Source: a virus. Taken from it: a stretch of DNA of 51,428 bases. Position numbers and translations under genes: made by a program. This document shows, in pieces, positions 6,576-13,407 of the stretch (positions are counted from its first letter, which is position 1; each line of letters starts with the position of its first letter). The stretch is from IMG/VR virus record IMGVR_UViG_3300012929_000023, positions 1 through 51,428 of that record; one strand, written 5' to 3'. The notes beneath the pieces were generated by a model. That model was not told the origin of the DNA. It saw only the letters and a list, made by a program, of their open reading frames with translations, and did not search any database.

Positions 6576-8512
6576 CAGTGTATCTCACTCCAGTTAAGTC
6601 CTACCCCGCCTGAGCCAGCTAAGGGACATTTTAAATTCAACTTCTTACCAGCGTTGACGATTTCTTCTTCGAACACATGCTGTATGTATTCAGCATATCG
6701 GATATCGTTGCGGGTCTCTATGACAACTTCGTCATGTACTATATTGGTTAATATATATTCAATTTCCTCCTTTGTCAACCTCTCTGAGGCAGAGATTGTC
6801 GCTTCTTTCATGATTATTTGTTCGCCGTTCTGCAGATATCCAGACATGCAAAGATGTCTCCTGAGTCCCACGGTATCCCCCGGTATAGCGACTTTTCGTC
6901 CATCAAGACCCACAAACCATCCCCGTCTTGCATCAGCGGGAATGACATTCTCTTTGAGCATCGCAAACCCTTCGTACCGGGATAATAGACGGTCAAGTGC
7001 GCCTTTAGTTTCATCCGTGGATGACGAAAGGATCTCTGCCAATTTCGAAATGCCTGCTCCCAACAAGAGAGCAAAGATGAACCGCTTAGAGGCCGCCCTA
7101 GTCTTGCAGACAGGACCAAGTATTCTTTGGTTGAGGCTATGGGGGTCAGTGCCATCTTCTTTCCTTCCATCGACAAGAGCTTTGGTAAACTCTGCATCGT
7201 CGATGTAATGTGCAAATATTCTTAACTGAATTCCTTCGGCGTCGACGCCAACCAATAGTCTGTTCTTCGGCGCACACCATAAGCTTCGGAGTTCTTTGCC
7301 GAGAAGCTTTGGTCTACCTTCTAAATCAAGATCGACGGGGATGTTAGCTGTGTTGGGCTTCTGATGAGCCATCCGGTGCGTCCATGCACCGATGCCAAGG
7401 AAGTCACCGTGGATGCGGCCATCAGGTTGAACAAGACCAATCCATTCAACTAATGTTCTTCTACGACTTTCGTAGAGAATTCTCTGCGCTAGAGTACGGG
7501 CGGCATCCGGAGCCGAGGTAGGGAGAGTCTCTAGGTTGGCTTCGTTGACTTTCCAGCCAGTCTTTCTCAATTCTTGAAGCTTAGTCTGACATAGTTTCAA
7601 GTCTGCGTCAAGCGCAGCAGACCTAGCTTTCGAGAACTTAAGTTGGTTAAGCGTTCTTTCGGTATCTATGTGAGTCTGCGTACGATCTACAGGAGCCCAG
7701 CCTGCATGAGACAAGACCTCAATGATTTGCTTGTGACTATTAGGGTTAAAAGACTCCCAACTGCACCGGCAGAAAGGCCCACCATTAAACTCACTAAGGT
7801 CACCATGCCCCAGAAACCTAAAGTCCGTCTTAGAAAGCGTTCCATGCTTTGTTACCTTCGGTGTGACTTCTCTGATTAACTTCAATCGATCAGGGAACAC
7901 CTTAAGTATCTCTTTATCTAAAGTACTTAACACTAGAGTTACACTAGTAAGATATTCTAGTGCTTTACTCTTGTTAAAGAAAAAGCCATTAGTATTTAAT
8001 GTATTAGTAATACTTACGAACTTATGTTCTCTTTCTAAAGAGTTCTTATGTTCTTCTTTAGATATATACTTAAGGTACTTAAGGTATATCTTATACGTTA
8101 TGTCGACATCACGTACGCAGTACTCCTCCATCTCTGGAGAGTACTTACTCCAGTCGGTGTACTTGCCCTTCAGAAGTCCGAACTCTTCGCCGTAACTCTC
8201 GACACTATGCGATTTTCGAGAGTAGTCAACGAGCTTGCTAACAAGATACGTATCGAGGCATTGTCTTCCAACATCTTCGAATGAGACCCCAAGAAGATTT
8301 TTAAGTACTGGTGCATCATAACCAAGCAGATTATGTCCAATGAAATACTTACAATGTTTCCAAAAATTAACAAAGCGTTCTCGCTCTTCTGGGTCCGTAG
8401 TTACATTTCTAAAAATGTGCTTATGACAGGTATCGATGTCCATACAGACGATCACCCAGACCTGCGTCGGGTTGACTAATCCATTGGTTTCTAAATCTAA
8501 GACTATTCTCAA
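6575..8512 (-). CDS. Family A DNA polymerase (T7 gp5-like)
   Basis: A 645-residue replicative polymerase. The 3'-5' proofreading domain comes first: Exo I DLETNGL (D6, E8), Exo II around NLLGYDAP (D66), Exo III YCVRDVDITY (about 131-140). In the polymerase domain, motif A is VGVDAEGIQLRIFAHY (about 421-436), motif B KRFIFALLLGAG (about 476-487) and motif C IVHDEVVIE near the C-terminus. Length is slightly below T7 gp5. The likely start is TTG with a purine-rich AGAAGA upstream; no in-frame ATG is near. A structured noncoding stretch sits immediately upstream. Confidence 0.96.
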   Translation of the reverse strand: MRIVLDLETNGLVNPTQVWVIVCMDIDTCHKHIFRNVTTDPEERERFVNFWKHCKYFIGHNLLGYDAPVLKNLLGVSFEDVGRQCLDTYLVSKLVDYSRKSHSVESYGEEFGLLKGKYTDWSKYSPEMEEYCVRDVDITYKIYLKYLKYISKEEHKNSLEREHKFVSITNTLNTNGFFFNKSKALEYLTSVTLVLSTLDKEILKVFPDRLKLIREVTPKVTKHGTLSKTDFRFLGHGDLSEFNGGPFCRCSWESFNPNSHKQIIEVLSHAGWAPVDRTQTHIDTERTLNQLKFSKARSAALDADLKLCQTKLQELRKTGWKVNEANLETLPTSAPDAARTLAQRILYESRRRTLVEWIGLVQPDGRIHGDFLGIGAWTHRMAHQKPNTANIPVDLDLEGRPKLLGKELRSLWCAPKNRLLVGVDAEGIQLRIFAHYIDDAEFTKALVDGRKEDGTDPHSLNQRILGPVCKTRAASKRFIFALLLGAGISKLAEILSSSTDETKGALDRLLSRYEGFAMLKENVIPADARRGWFVGLDGRKVAIPGDTVGLRRHLCMSGYLQNGEQIIMKEATISASERLTKEEIEYILTNIVHDEVVIETRNDIRYAEYIQHVFEEEIVNAGKKLNLKCPLAGSGGVGLNWSEIH

Positions 8513-8524
8513 ATGTATTTTCTT

Positions 8525-8679
8525 CTAATCAAGCAGCCGTAGTGTGGTGTAAGGGTGCAGCCTTAGGGAGGGACGATCTCCCATTCACCCTAGCGTCCGT
8601 CGACTTCCACAATCTAAGCAACCCGCAGGGTTGCGCTAGTCCGGCGCCTTACCTCACCGTCTGATCACCGGCGAGGAAG
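8525..8679. ncRNA. Short structured noncoding region upstream of polymerase
   Basis: About 155 bases without a gene, full of pairing: 8552-8591 (AGGGTG/CACCCT) enclosing 8566-8582 (GGGAG/CTCCC), 8618-8634 (seven-pair stem GCAACCC/GGGTTGC), 8633-8647 and 8653-8675. The last gains a G-U pair only on the minus strand. The hairpin CGCTAGTCCGGCG at 8633-8647 also occurs at 3942-3958 with a compensated outer stem. Could be a leader controlling the TTG-initiated polymerase, an RNA related to the 2-kb region, or a processing signal. Confidence 0.6.
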
Positions 8680-8814
8680 CTAGTGCCAGCTGGCGACGCA
8701 GAACTTCACGAAGAAGTCGTTGCAGTCCAGCGTCGTGTGGTTATAGATCACAACGAACATCGCCGCTAAGAAGGCGAGTGAAACGATGTATACGATTTCC
8801 CGAATAACTCTCAT
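8680..8814 (-). CDS. 44-residue membrane protein with Cys tail
   Basis: Starts MRVIREIVYIVSLAFL, one membrane segment (about residues 6-24), then a periplasmic-type tail with two cysteines (TLDC and KFC). Start overlaps the previous stop as ATGA. Role unknown. Confidence 0.6.
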   Translation of the reverse strand: MRVIREIVYIVSLAFLAAMFVVIYNHTTLDCNDFFVKFCVASWH

Positions 8815-9008
8815 GCTGCTGCTTTCTGGGGTTGGTTGTCATTGGCAGGGAGATACTTACCAAGGATTTGCTTATAGAGATCTGCCTCCATCTCCAGCGC
8901 CTCAGCGAACTTTGGTTGGTTCTTCTCGCGGTAATAATCGACTGATCGTTTCAATTGTCCGATCGTTCTCCAATCACCTAATGAAATAGGTCCGATAACT
9001 ATAGTCAT
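8811..9008 (-). CDS. 65-residue hypothetical protein
   Basis: Starts MTIVIGPISLGDWRT; two amphipathic helices are likely. GGAGCACGT precedes the ATG, and the start overlaps the upstream stop as ATGA. No family recognised. Confidence 0.7.
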   Translation of the reverse strand: MTIVIGPISLGDWRTIGQLKRSVDYYREKNQPKFAEALEMEADLYKQILGKYLPANDNQPQKAAA

Positions 9009-9346
9009 ACGTGCTCCGCTTCTATAATCGTAAAGAATTCGTTATCTGTGCTGAACCTAACCGGATCAACCCAACGGAAAGTCGTTTCCTTCTCTCCGAT
9101 TTCTCCGATGAAATACGCCTTACCCGCATACCCTACTACATATTGACCGAGGACACAACCGAAGTAATTCTTCGGTCGAGCTAGGAAGCGTGCTCCATGC
9201 GTTAGCTTCAACAGCCAGTCGTCTTTCCCTCCGGTGGGAGGTCCTTTGCCTCCGGTGAGGACCTTGAGGAAAGGAGTCTTCGTCTCTCGGAGTTCTTCTT
9301 TGCCCAGAGCAGCATCCTCTTCCGTCTCTGCTGTACCCTTGTCCAT
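9005..9346 (-). CDS. Hypothetical protein, beta-rich
   Basis: I start it at MDKGTAETEEDAALG (113 residues). The frame is open to 9484, but the extra N-terminus overlaps a better upstream gene and reads like out-of-frame translation. The C-terminal half (FLARPKNYFGCVLGQYVVGY and onward) is a convincing beta-rich domain. It overlaps the preceding gene by 139 nt, which is unusual here and may point to a frameshift fusion. Confidence 0.65.
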   Translation of the reverse strand: MDKGTAETEEDAALGKEELRETKTPFLKVLTGGKGPPTGGKDDWLLKLTHGARFLARPKNYFGCVLGQYVVGYAGKAYFIGEIGEKETTFRWVDPVRFSTDNEFFTIIEAEHV

Positions 9347-9501
9347 GTCTTCCGCTCTTGTTCTGGTAAAAGATTTAATAAGCATTTGATATCGAAGTCT
9401 CGCTCCATAATTATTCCAGCTTGAAGCTGGTTTAGTTCCGAGATTTCTCTTGCTTTCGTGAGTTGGAGCTTCCACCACTCCCAATCAGGGTGTTTTTGCA
9501 T
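9208..9501 (-). CDS. 97-residue charged protein
   Basis: Starts MQKHPDWEWWKLQLTKA with a GGTGGAG ribosome site. The first 60 residues look like a real helical domain; the remainder becomes Arg/Ser/Lys-rich and overlaps the next gene in another frame, so the last third may be poorly constrained. No family recognised. Confidence 0.6.
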   Translation of the reverse strand: MQKHPDWEWWKLQLTKAREISELNQLQAGIIMERDFDIKCLLNLLPEQERKTWTRVQQRRKRMLLWAKKNSERRRLLSSRSSPEAKDLPPEGKTTGC

Positions 9502-9520
9502 TGCTCCACCTTTATTAGAT

Positions 9521-9586
9521 AGGCCCTAGGATGCCCTAGGAAGGCCGCTGGTGCGTTTAAATACATGCGTGGCTACCACCCTAGCT
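9521..9586. repeat. Dispersed intergenic repeat, copy 2
   Basis: Contains the core AAGGCCGCTGGTGCGTTTAAAT, then GTGG-cta-CCAC and CCCTAGCT. The left side carries two CCTAGG boxes that pair with each other. It occupies the gap between 9502 and 9606 and contains no gene. Same plus-strand orientation as copy 1. Confidence 0.7.
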
Positions 9587-9606
9587 CTCTAGTACTCAAA
9601 AGCAAA

Positions 9607-9952
9607 TTATTGCCTGTTTATGGTAATAGATTTGTAGCTGAAAGACCGTCTAAAGCGGTAGGTTCTTTGCTGCTCTGCGTCGAAGCCTATTACCTTCGGG
9701 TATCGGCGCTGGATGTATCTGATTATCCGAGGCGACGATGGTCTTGCTAGAATTTCCTCGACTGTCGGTTTGATTACGAATCCCCTGATTTCCATACCCC
9801 CTCCAGCAATAGGAAATTCGAACAGGCGAACTATCCGTCCAAATTTTCCAGACAATTTTTTTATAACCATATTCAGTTCGACTGACTGCGAAGTACATCG
9901 TCATCTCCTGCGCAGGATACCGATAGCTCTTAAGAGGCTTATAATACTCCAT
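9607..9952 (-). CDS. Hypothetical protein split by A7 frameshift
   Basis: Two frames each look half real. From 9952 the N-terminus (MEYYKPLKSYRYPAQEM) is convincing until a run of seven A (minus strand, 9856-9862). Beyond that, the other frame (…IRGFVIKPTVEEILARPSSP…) is convincing to 9607, while the original frame degenerates. Removing one A would give a single coherent protein of about 114 residues. Either a +1 slippery site, a mutation or a sequencing error. Alternatively only the 87-residue ORF from 9870 is made, but it lacks a ribosome site. Confidence 0.6.
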
Positions 9953-10065
9953 CGGATATCCGCCCCTGCTTCTGGGTTGTATTCATCAGCTTCAGGTAGT
10001 TCGAGTTCGAGTTCCTTCACGATCCGTTGTAATTTCTCGGCCTTCTTGTGTTTCTGATAATTCAT
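9901..10065 (-). CDS. 54-residue charged hypothetical protein
   Basis: Starts MNYQKHKKAEKLQRI with AAAGGTG seven bases upstream. A Lys-rich helix is followed by an acidic segment (ELELELPEADE) and a basic tail. It overlaps the next gene's ATG. No family recognised. Confidence 0.6.
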   Translation of the reverse strand: MNYQKHKKAEKLQRIVKELELELPEADEYNPEAGADIRWSIISLLRAIGILRRR

Positions 10066-10159
10066 GGCGACACCTTTCCGGTGTTCTTATTGCTTCTACT
10101 ACGTACCAGACTTGACCGTTGTATTCACGTTTTACGAGCAGCTCCCTTACCGTCCCCAT
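9992..10159 (-). CDS. Candidate 55-residue ORF overlapping ung
   Basis: Starts MGTVRELLVKREYNGQ with GGAG eight bases upstream. Its first half fills the gap after the glycosylase gene and looks plausible (GQVWYVVEAIRTPE). Its second half overlaps the 54-residue gene and becomes Thr/Arg-rich. May be real only in part, or a coupling leader. Confidence 0.35.
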   Translation of the reverse strand: MGTVRELLVKREYNGQVWYVVEAIRTPERCRHELSETQEGREITTDREGTRTRTT

Positions 10160-10820
10160 CGTCAAGTCTCCAGTCTATTGGCGCATCTCCTTGAGTTGCC
10201 AACTTACTGTTAATAGTGCTGAACAACCGGCTTCCGAAGAATGGATTCCTAGCTGCGATACTCGCTCTCGGAGATGGATGCGACAGTTCGATGACTTCGC
10301 ACCGTTCTTGGTCTATGTATTTAACGAAACTTCTTGCCTTCCCACCTAAAAGAACTATAATACAACCGAGGTTGTTAAGCTTCTTAATGATCTCTATCGT
10401 CAATGGTTTGTATTCTTCCCAGTCATGAGATAAAGACTTATCTTCAGTGCACGACGGGATGACATTCCACAACAACACCCCTTGATCCGTCCATTTCTTT
10501 AGGTTTCCGTGAGGCGGCTTTGGGTAATGGAGGTCATCTTGGTACTCTTTGAAGATATTAATCAGAGTTTGAGGAAATATATCCAGATCAGCAGGTATGC
10601 TAAAGGCAACGCCACTGGCATAATTGTGTTGGGGGTAAGGGTCTTGACCAAATATCGCCACTTTGACATCTTCTTCCCTCACTGCTGATAAAGCCTTAAA
10701 GAGATTAACTCGCTTAGGGTTCATCTGTCTGCCGGTAATCTTCAGGTCTTCAAGGTGTTCTTGGACTACTTGCCATTCTCCTGTCTTCCAATAAGACAAA
10801 TCACTCCACGGATAAGTCAT
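10125..10820 (-). CDS. ung: Uracil-DNA glycosylase, family 1
   Basis: 231 residues. Removes uracil from DNA by base excision, leaving an abasic site. The water-activating motif is FGQDPYPQ with the substrate loop ASGVAFSIP just after; the uracil pocket Asn lies in LLWNVIPS; LLGGKARSF follows; the minor-groove intercalation loop HPSPRAS includes the catalytic His. All key elements are present and length matches bacterial Ung. The ribosome site AAAGGAAAAACA precedes the ATG. It may limit uracil during replication, or indicate that the phage DNA must be uracil-free. Confidence 0.95.
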   Translation of the reverse strand: MTYPWSDLSYWKTGEWQVVQEHLEDLKITGRQMNPKRVNLFKALSAVREEDVKVAIFGQDPYPQHNYASGVAFSIPADLDIFPQTLINIFKEYQDDLHYPKPPHGNLKKWTDQGVLLWNVIPSCTEDKSLSHDWEEYKPLTIEIIKKLNNLGCIIVLLGGKARSFVKYIDQERCEVIELSHPSPRASIAARNPFFGSRLFSTINSKLATQGDAPIDWRLDDGDGKGAARKT

Positions 10821-10840
10821 TGTTTTTCCTTTGTTGATGG

Positions 10841-11083
10841 CTACGCCATCTTAGATTTATATATTAAAAAGTAATTACCCGCTACGGTTCCTAGTAGCCA
10901 ATGCTCTTGAAGATGAATACCCGGAGGGTAATGCGTAAAACTACTGTACGTAACAGTCACCCAAGCGTGATCGCGGTAGAGTTCTGAAGTACTGTCTTTG
11001 ACATACCCAGACACTCGATAGTGTTCGTCGTCATGCGACCATCGAGTCAATTCGGCTGTTATCATTGGCGGGCGCGGCATCAT
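10841..11083 (-). CDS. 80-residue beta-rich hypothetical protein
   Basis: Starts MMPRPPMITAELTRWS with GGAG eight bases upstream. Alternating hydrophobic pattern (YRVSGYVKDS, WVTVTYSSF, HWLLGTVAGNYFLIY) suggests a small beta-barrel. Overlaps the primase-helicase 3' end by 53 nt. No family recognised. Confidence 0.65.
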   Translation of the reverse strand: MMPRPPMITAELTRWSHDDEHYRVSGYVKDSTSELYRDHAWVTVTYSSFTHYPPGIHLQEHWLLGTVAGNYFLIYKSKMA

Positions 11084-12653
11084 AGATATTCTCCGATAGC
11101 GTATACGTTTGAGGATCGAAGATCAATTGTCCCGCTGGACCAGTTCTCCCGCAGAACCTATTCTTACTGACTAAGACATTCATCAGACTTCTGACCACAG
11201 GATCACTGTGCTTCAGGTCACGGGTAAGATCAATACGGATATCCGCAACCTTGGATATGTTACGACTACCCCGTGTCAGACCATCATCGTTGACATGAGA
11301 GACGATAATCAACGAGAAGTCTAACTCCTTCACCATCATTTCGAGTCTGGTGGAGAGGTAGTCAAGTGCACGGCGTTCGCTCTCGCCTGCGAGGCCGCTA
11401 ACCGCCATAGTAATATGGTCGAGAATAACGAACCTACAAGCACGGGCAGCAACGAGGAACCTAATAGTGTCAATAAGATCGTCTGGATCAGCACTACCAA
11501 AATGAGAATAAATATGAAGACGGTCATCGTTGCCCACAGCAGTGGCGAGAGCAGCAGCAATCTCACTAGCTGAGCAGCCGCTATCCGGCAAGTGGACAGG
11601 CTTCCTGAGCTGAAGTCCCGCAATAGCTTGGAGATGCCTTCGTTTTGGCTCTTCAAGAAAGATTGCTCCGACGTTGTCTTTGGTTTCCTTAAGGATGTGG
11701 TACTCCAAAGCATGACATACCTCAGTCTTTCCTACGCCCTCTTGGGCTGTCAAAAGAATTGTCTCTCCGGTACGGATACCGTATGTCATATACGTCAATG
11801 TAGGAAACGGATAAGACACACCTGACTTCGGAACTTCCGCGAGGATTTTCTCAAATATATGTTGCGATGAGATAATCGTCTCTGGGAGAAACCGTTTAGC
11901 GTTCCACCAAATCTGTCTTAGTTCAGAGGCGGCTCCGTGGGTGAGGAAGTCATTGGCGTCTTTTCGGTCTCCACCGGGGAAGTTGAGCTGGTAGACTTTG
12001 TTGTAGTCAAAGAGCTTAGCCACGCGAGATGCGGCTTGACGGCCTGCCTCATCTCCGTCGAAAGCAAGGTAAATCCTTTCGAATGAATTAAGATAGGCCC
12101 GATCAACAGCACAATCAGACACAGCAGAACTGCTTGATTGAACAGAAACAACAGGCGACCTAATGACTTGATGAAGGCTGACAGCATCGAGTTCCCCTTC
12201 TGTGATTGTCACATATTTGTGACTACCGGCCGGAAATCTGTTACGACCAAACAAACCAGCTTTACCGATATCGCCTTGAGTATAAAATCCCTTCTTGTCT
12301 AACGTCCTTATTTTATAACTACCATTACTATAAGCAAAGCCAACAGAAAGAGGTTTACCCGAAGCATCCACTTTTGTCTTGACATCATAAAATTGTAATG
12401 TCTCGCGGTCAACACTACGGTAGGGTATGTATTCGTAAGTATATTCTGCATCCATAAATTCTTTTCCGGTGGCTTTGCCACCTTTTTTATCTCTAGGTTT
12501 ATAATAATTACATGCGAAACACCAACCATGCCCATCATCGTAGGTGCAAAACGCATCACTAGATGTACAGGACGGACACGGTTGATGTAGCTCGGTGATC
12601 TTACCCTTTTGGAGGTGGGTGGAGTTTAAGTCCGGGATGGAGTTCGTAGTCAT
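11031..12653 (-). CDS. Primase-helicase (T7 gp4-like)
   Basis: A bifunctional replication protein of about 540 residues that makes RNA primers and unwinds the fork. An N-terminal zinc-binding domain has CPSC and CFAC pairs; a TOPRIM core follows with the ITEGELDAVS Glu motif and LAFDGDEAGRQAA; the C-terminal RecA-like helicase has Walker A TAQEGVGKTE, Walker B FVILDHITM and a downstream LIIVSHVNDDG. The open frame extends to 12773, but I start at MTTNSIPDLNST just before the zinc domain; it lacks a clear Shine-Dalgarno and overlaps the upstream gene by 53 nt, so the start is uncertain. Confidence 0.95.
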   Translation of the reverse strand: MTTNSIPDLNSTHLQKGKITELHQPCPSCTSSDAFCTYDDGHGWCFACNYYKPRDKKGGKATGKEFMDAEYTYEYIPYRSVDRETLQFYDVKTKVDASGKPLSVGFAYSNGSYKIRTLDKKGFYTQGDIGKAGLFGRNRFPAGSHKYVTITEGELDAVSLHQVIRSPVVSVQSSSSAVSDCAVDRAYLNSFERIYLAFDGDEAGRQAASRVAKLFDYNKVYQLNFPGGDRKDANDFLTHGAASELRQIWWNAKRFLPETIISSQHIFEKILAEVPKSGVSYPFPTLTYMTYGIRTGETILLTAQEGVGKTEVCHALEYHILKETKDNVGAIFLEEPKRRHLQAIAGLQLRKPVHLPDSGCSASEIAAALATAVGNDDRLHIYSHFGSADPDDLIDTIRFLVAARACRFVILDHITMAVSGLAGESERRALDYLSTRLEMMVKELDFSLIIVSHVNDDGLTRGSRNISKVADIRIDLTRDLKHSDPVVRSLMNVLVSKNRFCGRTGPAGQLIFDPQTYTLSENIYDAAPANDNSRIDSMVA

Positions 12654-13311
12654 AATAATGGTTGAGCCATGGACGTTGGATCTTCGTGCTAATACGCACT
12701 GGATCGAAGGATAAAGCATCAATCTGATCTCCCCAATATTCAGGGACGCCGATGTACATCCACGCCCAAACACCTTTGATGTGCTCAGCTGTGACTGTTA
12801 TAGCTCGGCCGGAGAATGAGTTGGGATCGCGTTCCTTCAAGAATTGTTGGTCTTGGAAAGGAACCGCGACGAAGATGAGTTTTCGATAGAATTGTACCGT
12901 ATTCAGCCTGTGATTGTCAAGATCAATGAAAGCTCTAGGCCGAATTAACCACAATTCTCCCTTGATTCGTGCTGGTGGTGCTCCGCGTTGCTCAGCCCAT
13001 GGATGGAACTGTAGAGAATTCTTTCTAGAAACGCTCAAGATCGGGACTGGGAAAGATTTTTCTCCAAGATTTTTCTTCCAGAACGAGAAGTGATCGTTGG
13101 AGAATGCGACAGATCGACGCACGGAGTGCGGACCTAGCAGATGCCGGTTGGGGAAACCAGCCTTCATATCGTCAGCTACGAAGATATGGTGGAATTCTTT
13201 CTCTTGGAGCGTGCAGTAGTCAGGCGTGTGCTTAGCGAAGTCACTAGCCCATTGCAACCACTCTCCGGTTGGAGCCTTGATATTCTTCTTCCGAGACCAG
13301 TTCATCTTCAT
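12601..13311 (-). CDS. Gamma-glutamylcyclotransferase-like (AIG2 fold) protein
   Basis: 236 residues. The layout matches the GGCT/AIG2-like fold: an early FVADDMKAGFPNRHLLG (the YGxN-type substrate loop position, but altered), IKGELWLI, then FIDLDNHRLNTVQFYRK in place of the usual LDxxEG...YxR segment, then WAWMYIG. The catalytic Glu normally seen after LD appears replaced, so the protein may be a non-cyclotransferase relative. Enzymes of this fold cleave gamma-glutamyl groups. It lies beside a protein resembling a class II glutamine amidotransferase. Confidence 0.6.
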   Translation of the reverse strand: MKMNWSRKKNIKAPTGEWLQWASDFAKHTPDYCTLQEKEFHHIFVADDMKAGFPNRHLLGPHSVRRSVAFSNDHFSFWKKNLGEKSFPVPILSVSRKNSLQFHPWAEQRGAPPARIKGELWLIRPRAFIDLDNHRLNTVQFYRKLIFVAVPFQDQQFLKERDPNSFSGRAITVTAEHIKGVWAWMYIGVPEYWGDQIDALSFDPVRISTKIQRPWLNHYYDYELHPGLKLHPPPKG

Positions 13312-13323
13312 CTCCCATAGGTT

Positions 13324-13369
13324 CCCCGGAGACCAACTTTGTGGACATTCACGGTGCTAATCTCCGGGG
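13324..13369. other. Intergenic hairpin with nine-pair stem
   Basis: CCCCGGAGA (13324-13332) pairs perfectly with TCTCCGGGG (13361-13369) across a 28-base loop in the 96-base gap between the 579-residue gene and the cyclotransferase-like gene. No U-run follows on either strand, so more likely an RNA processing or stability element than a terminator. Confidence 0.5.
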
Positions 13370-13407
13370 TTCCTGCTAAGCTACAACGTAGTACGCAGTA
13401 TTGGGGT

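Noticed and set aside
9565-10057. Plus-strand ORFs opposite the split gene
   Set aside because: Antisense shadows; they conflict with several leftward genes with proper starts.
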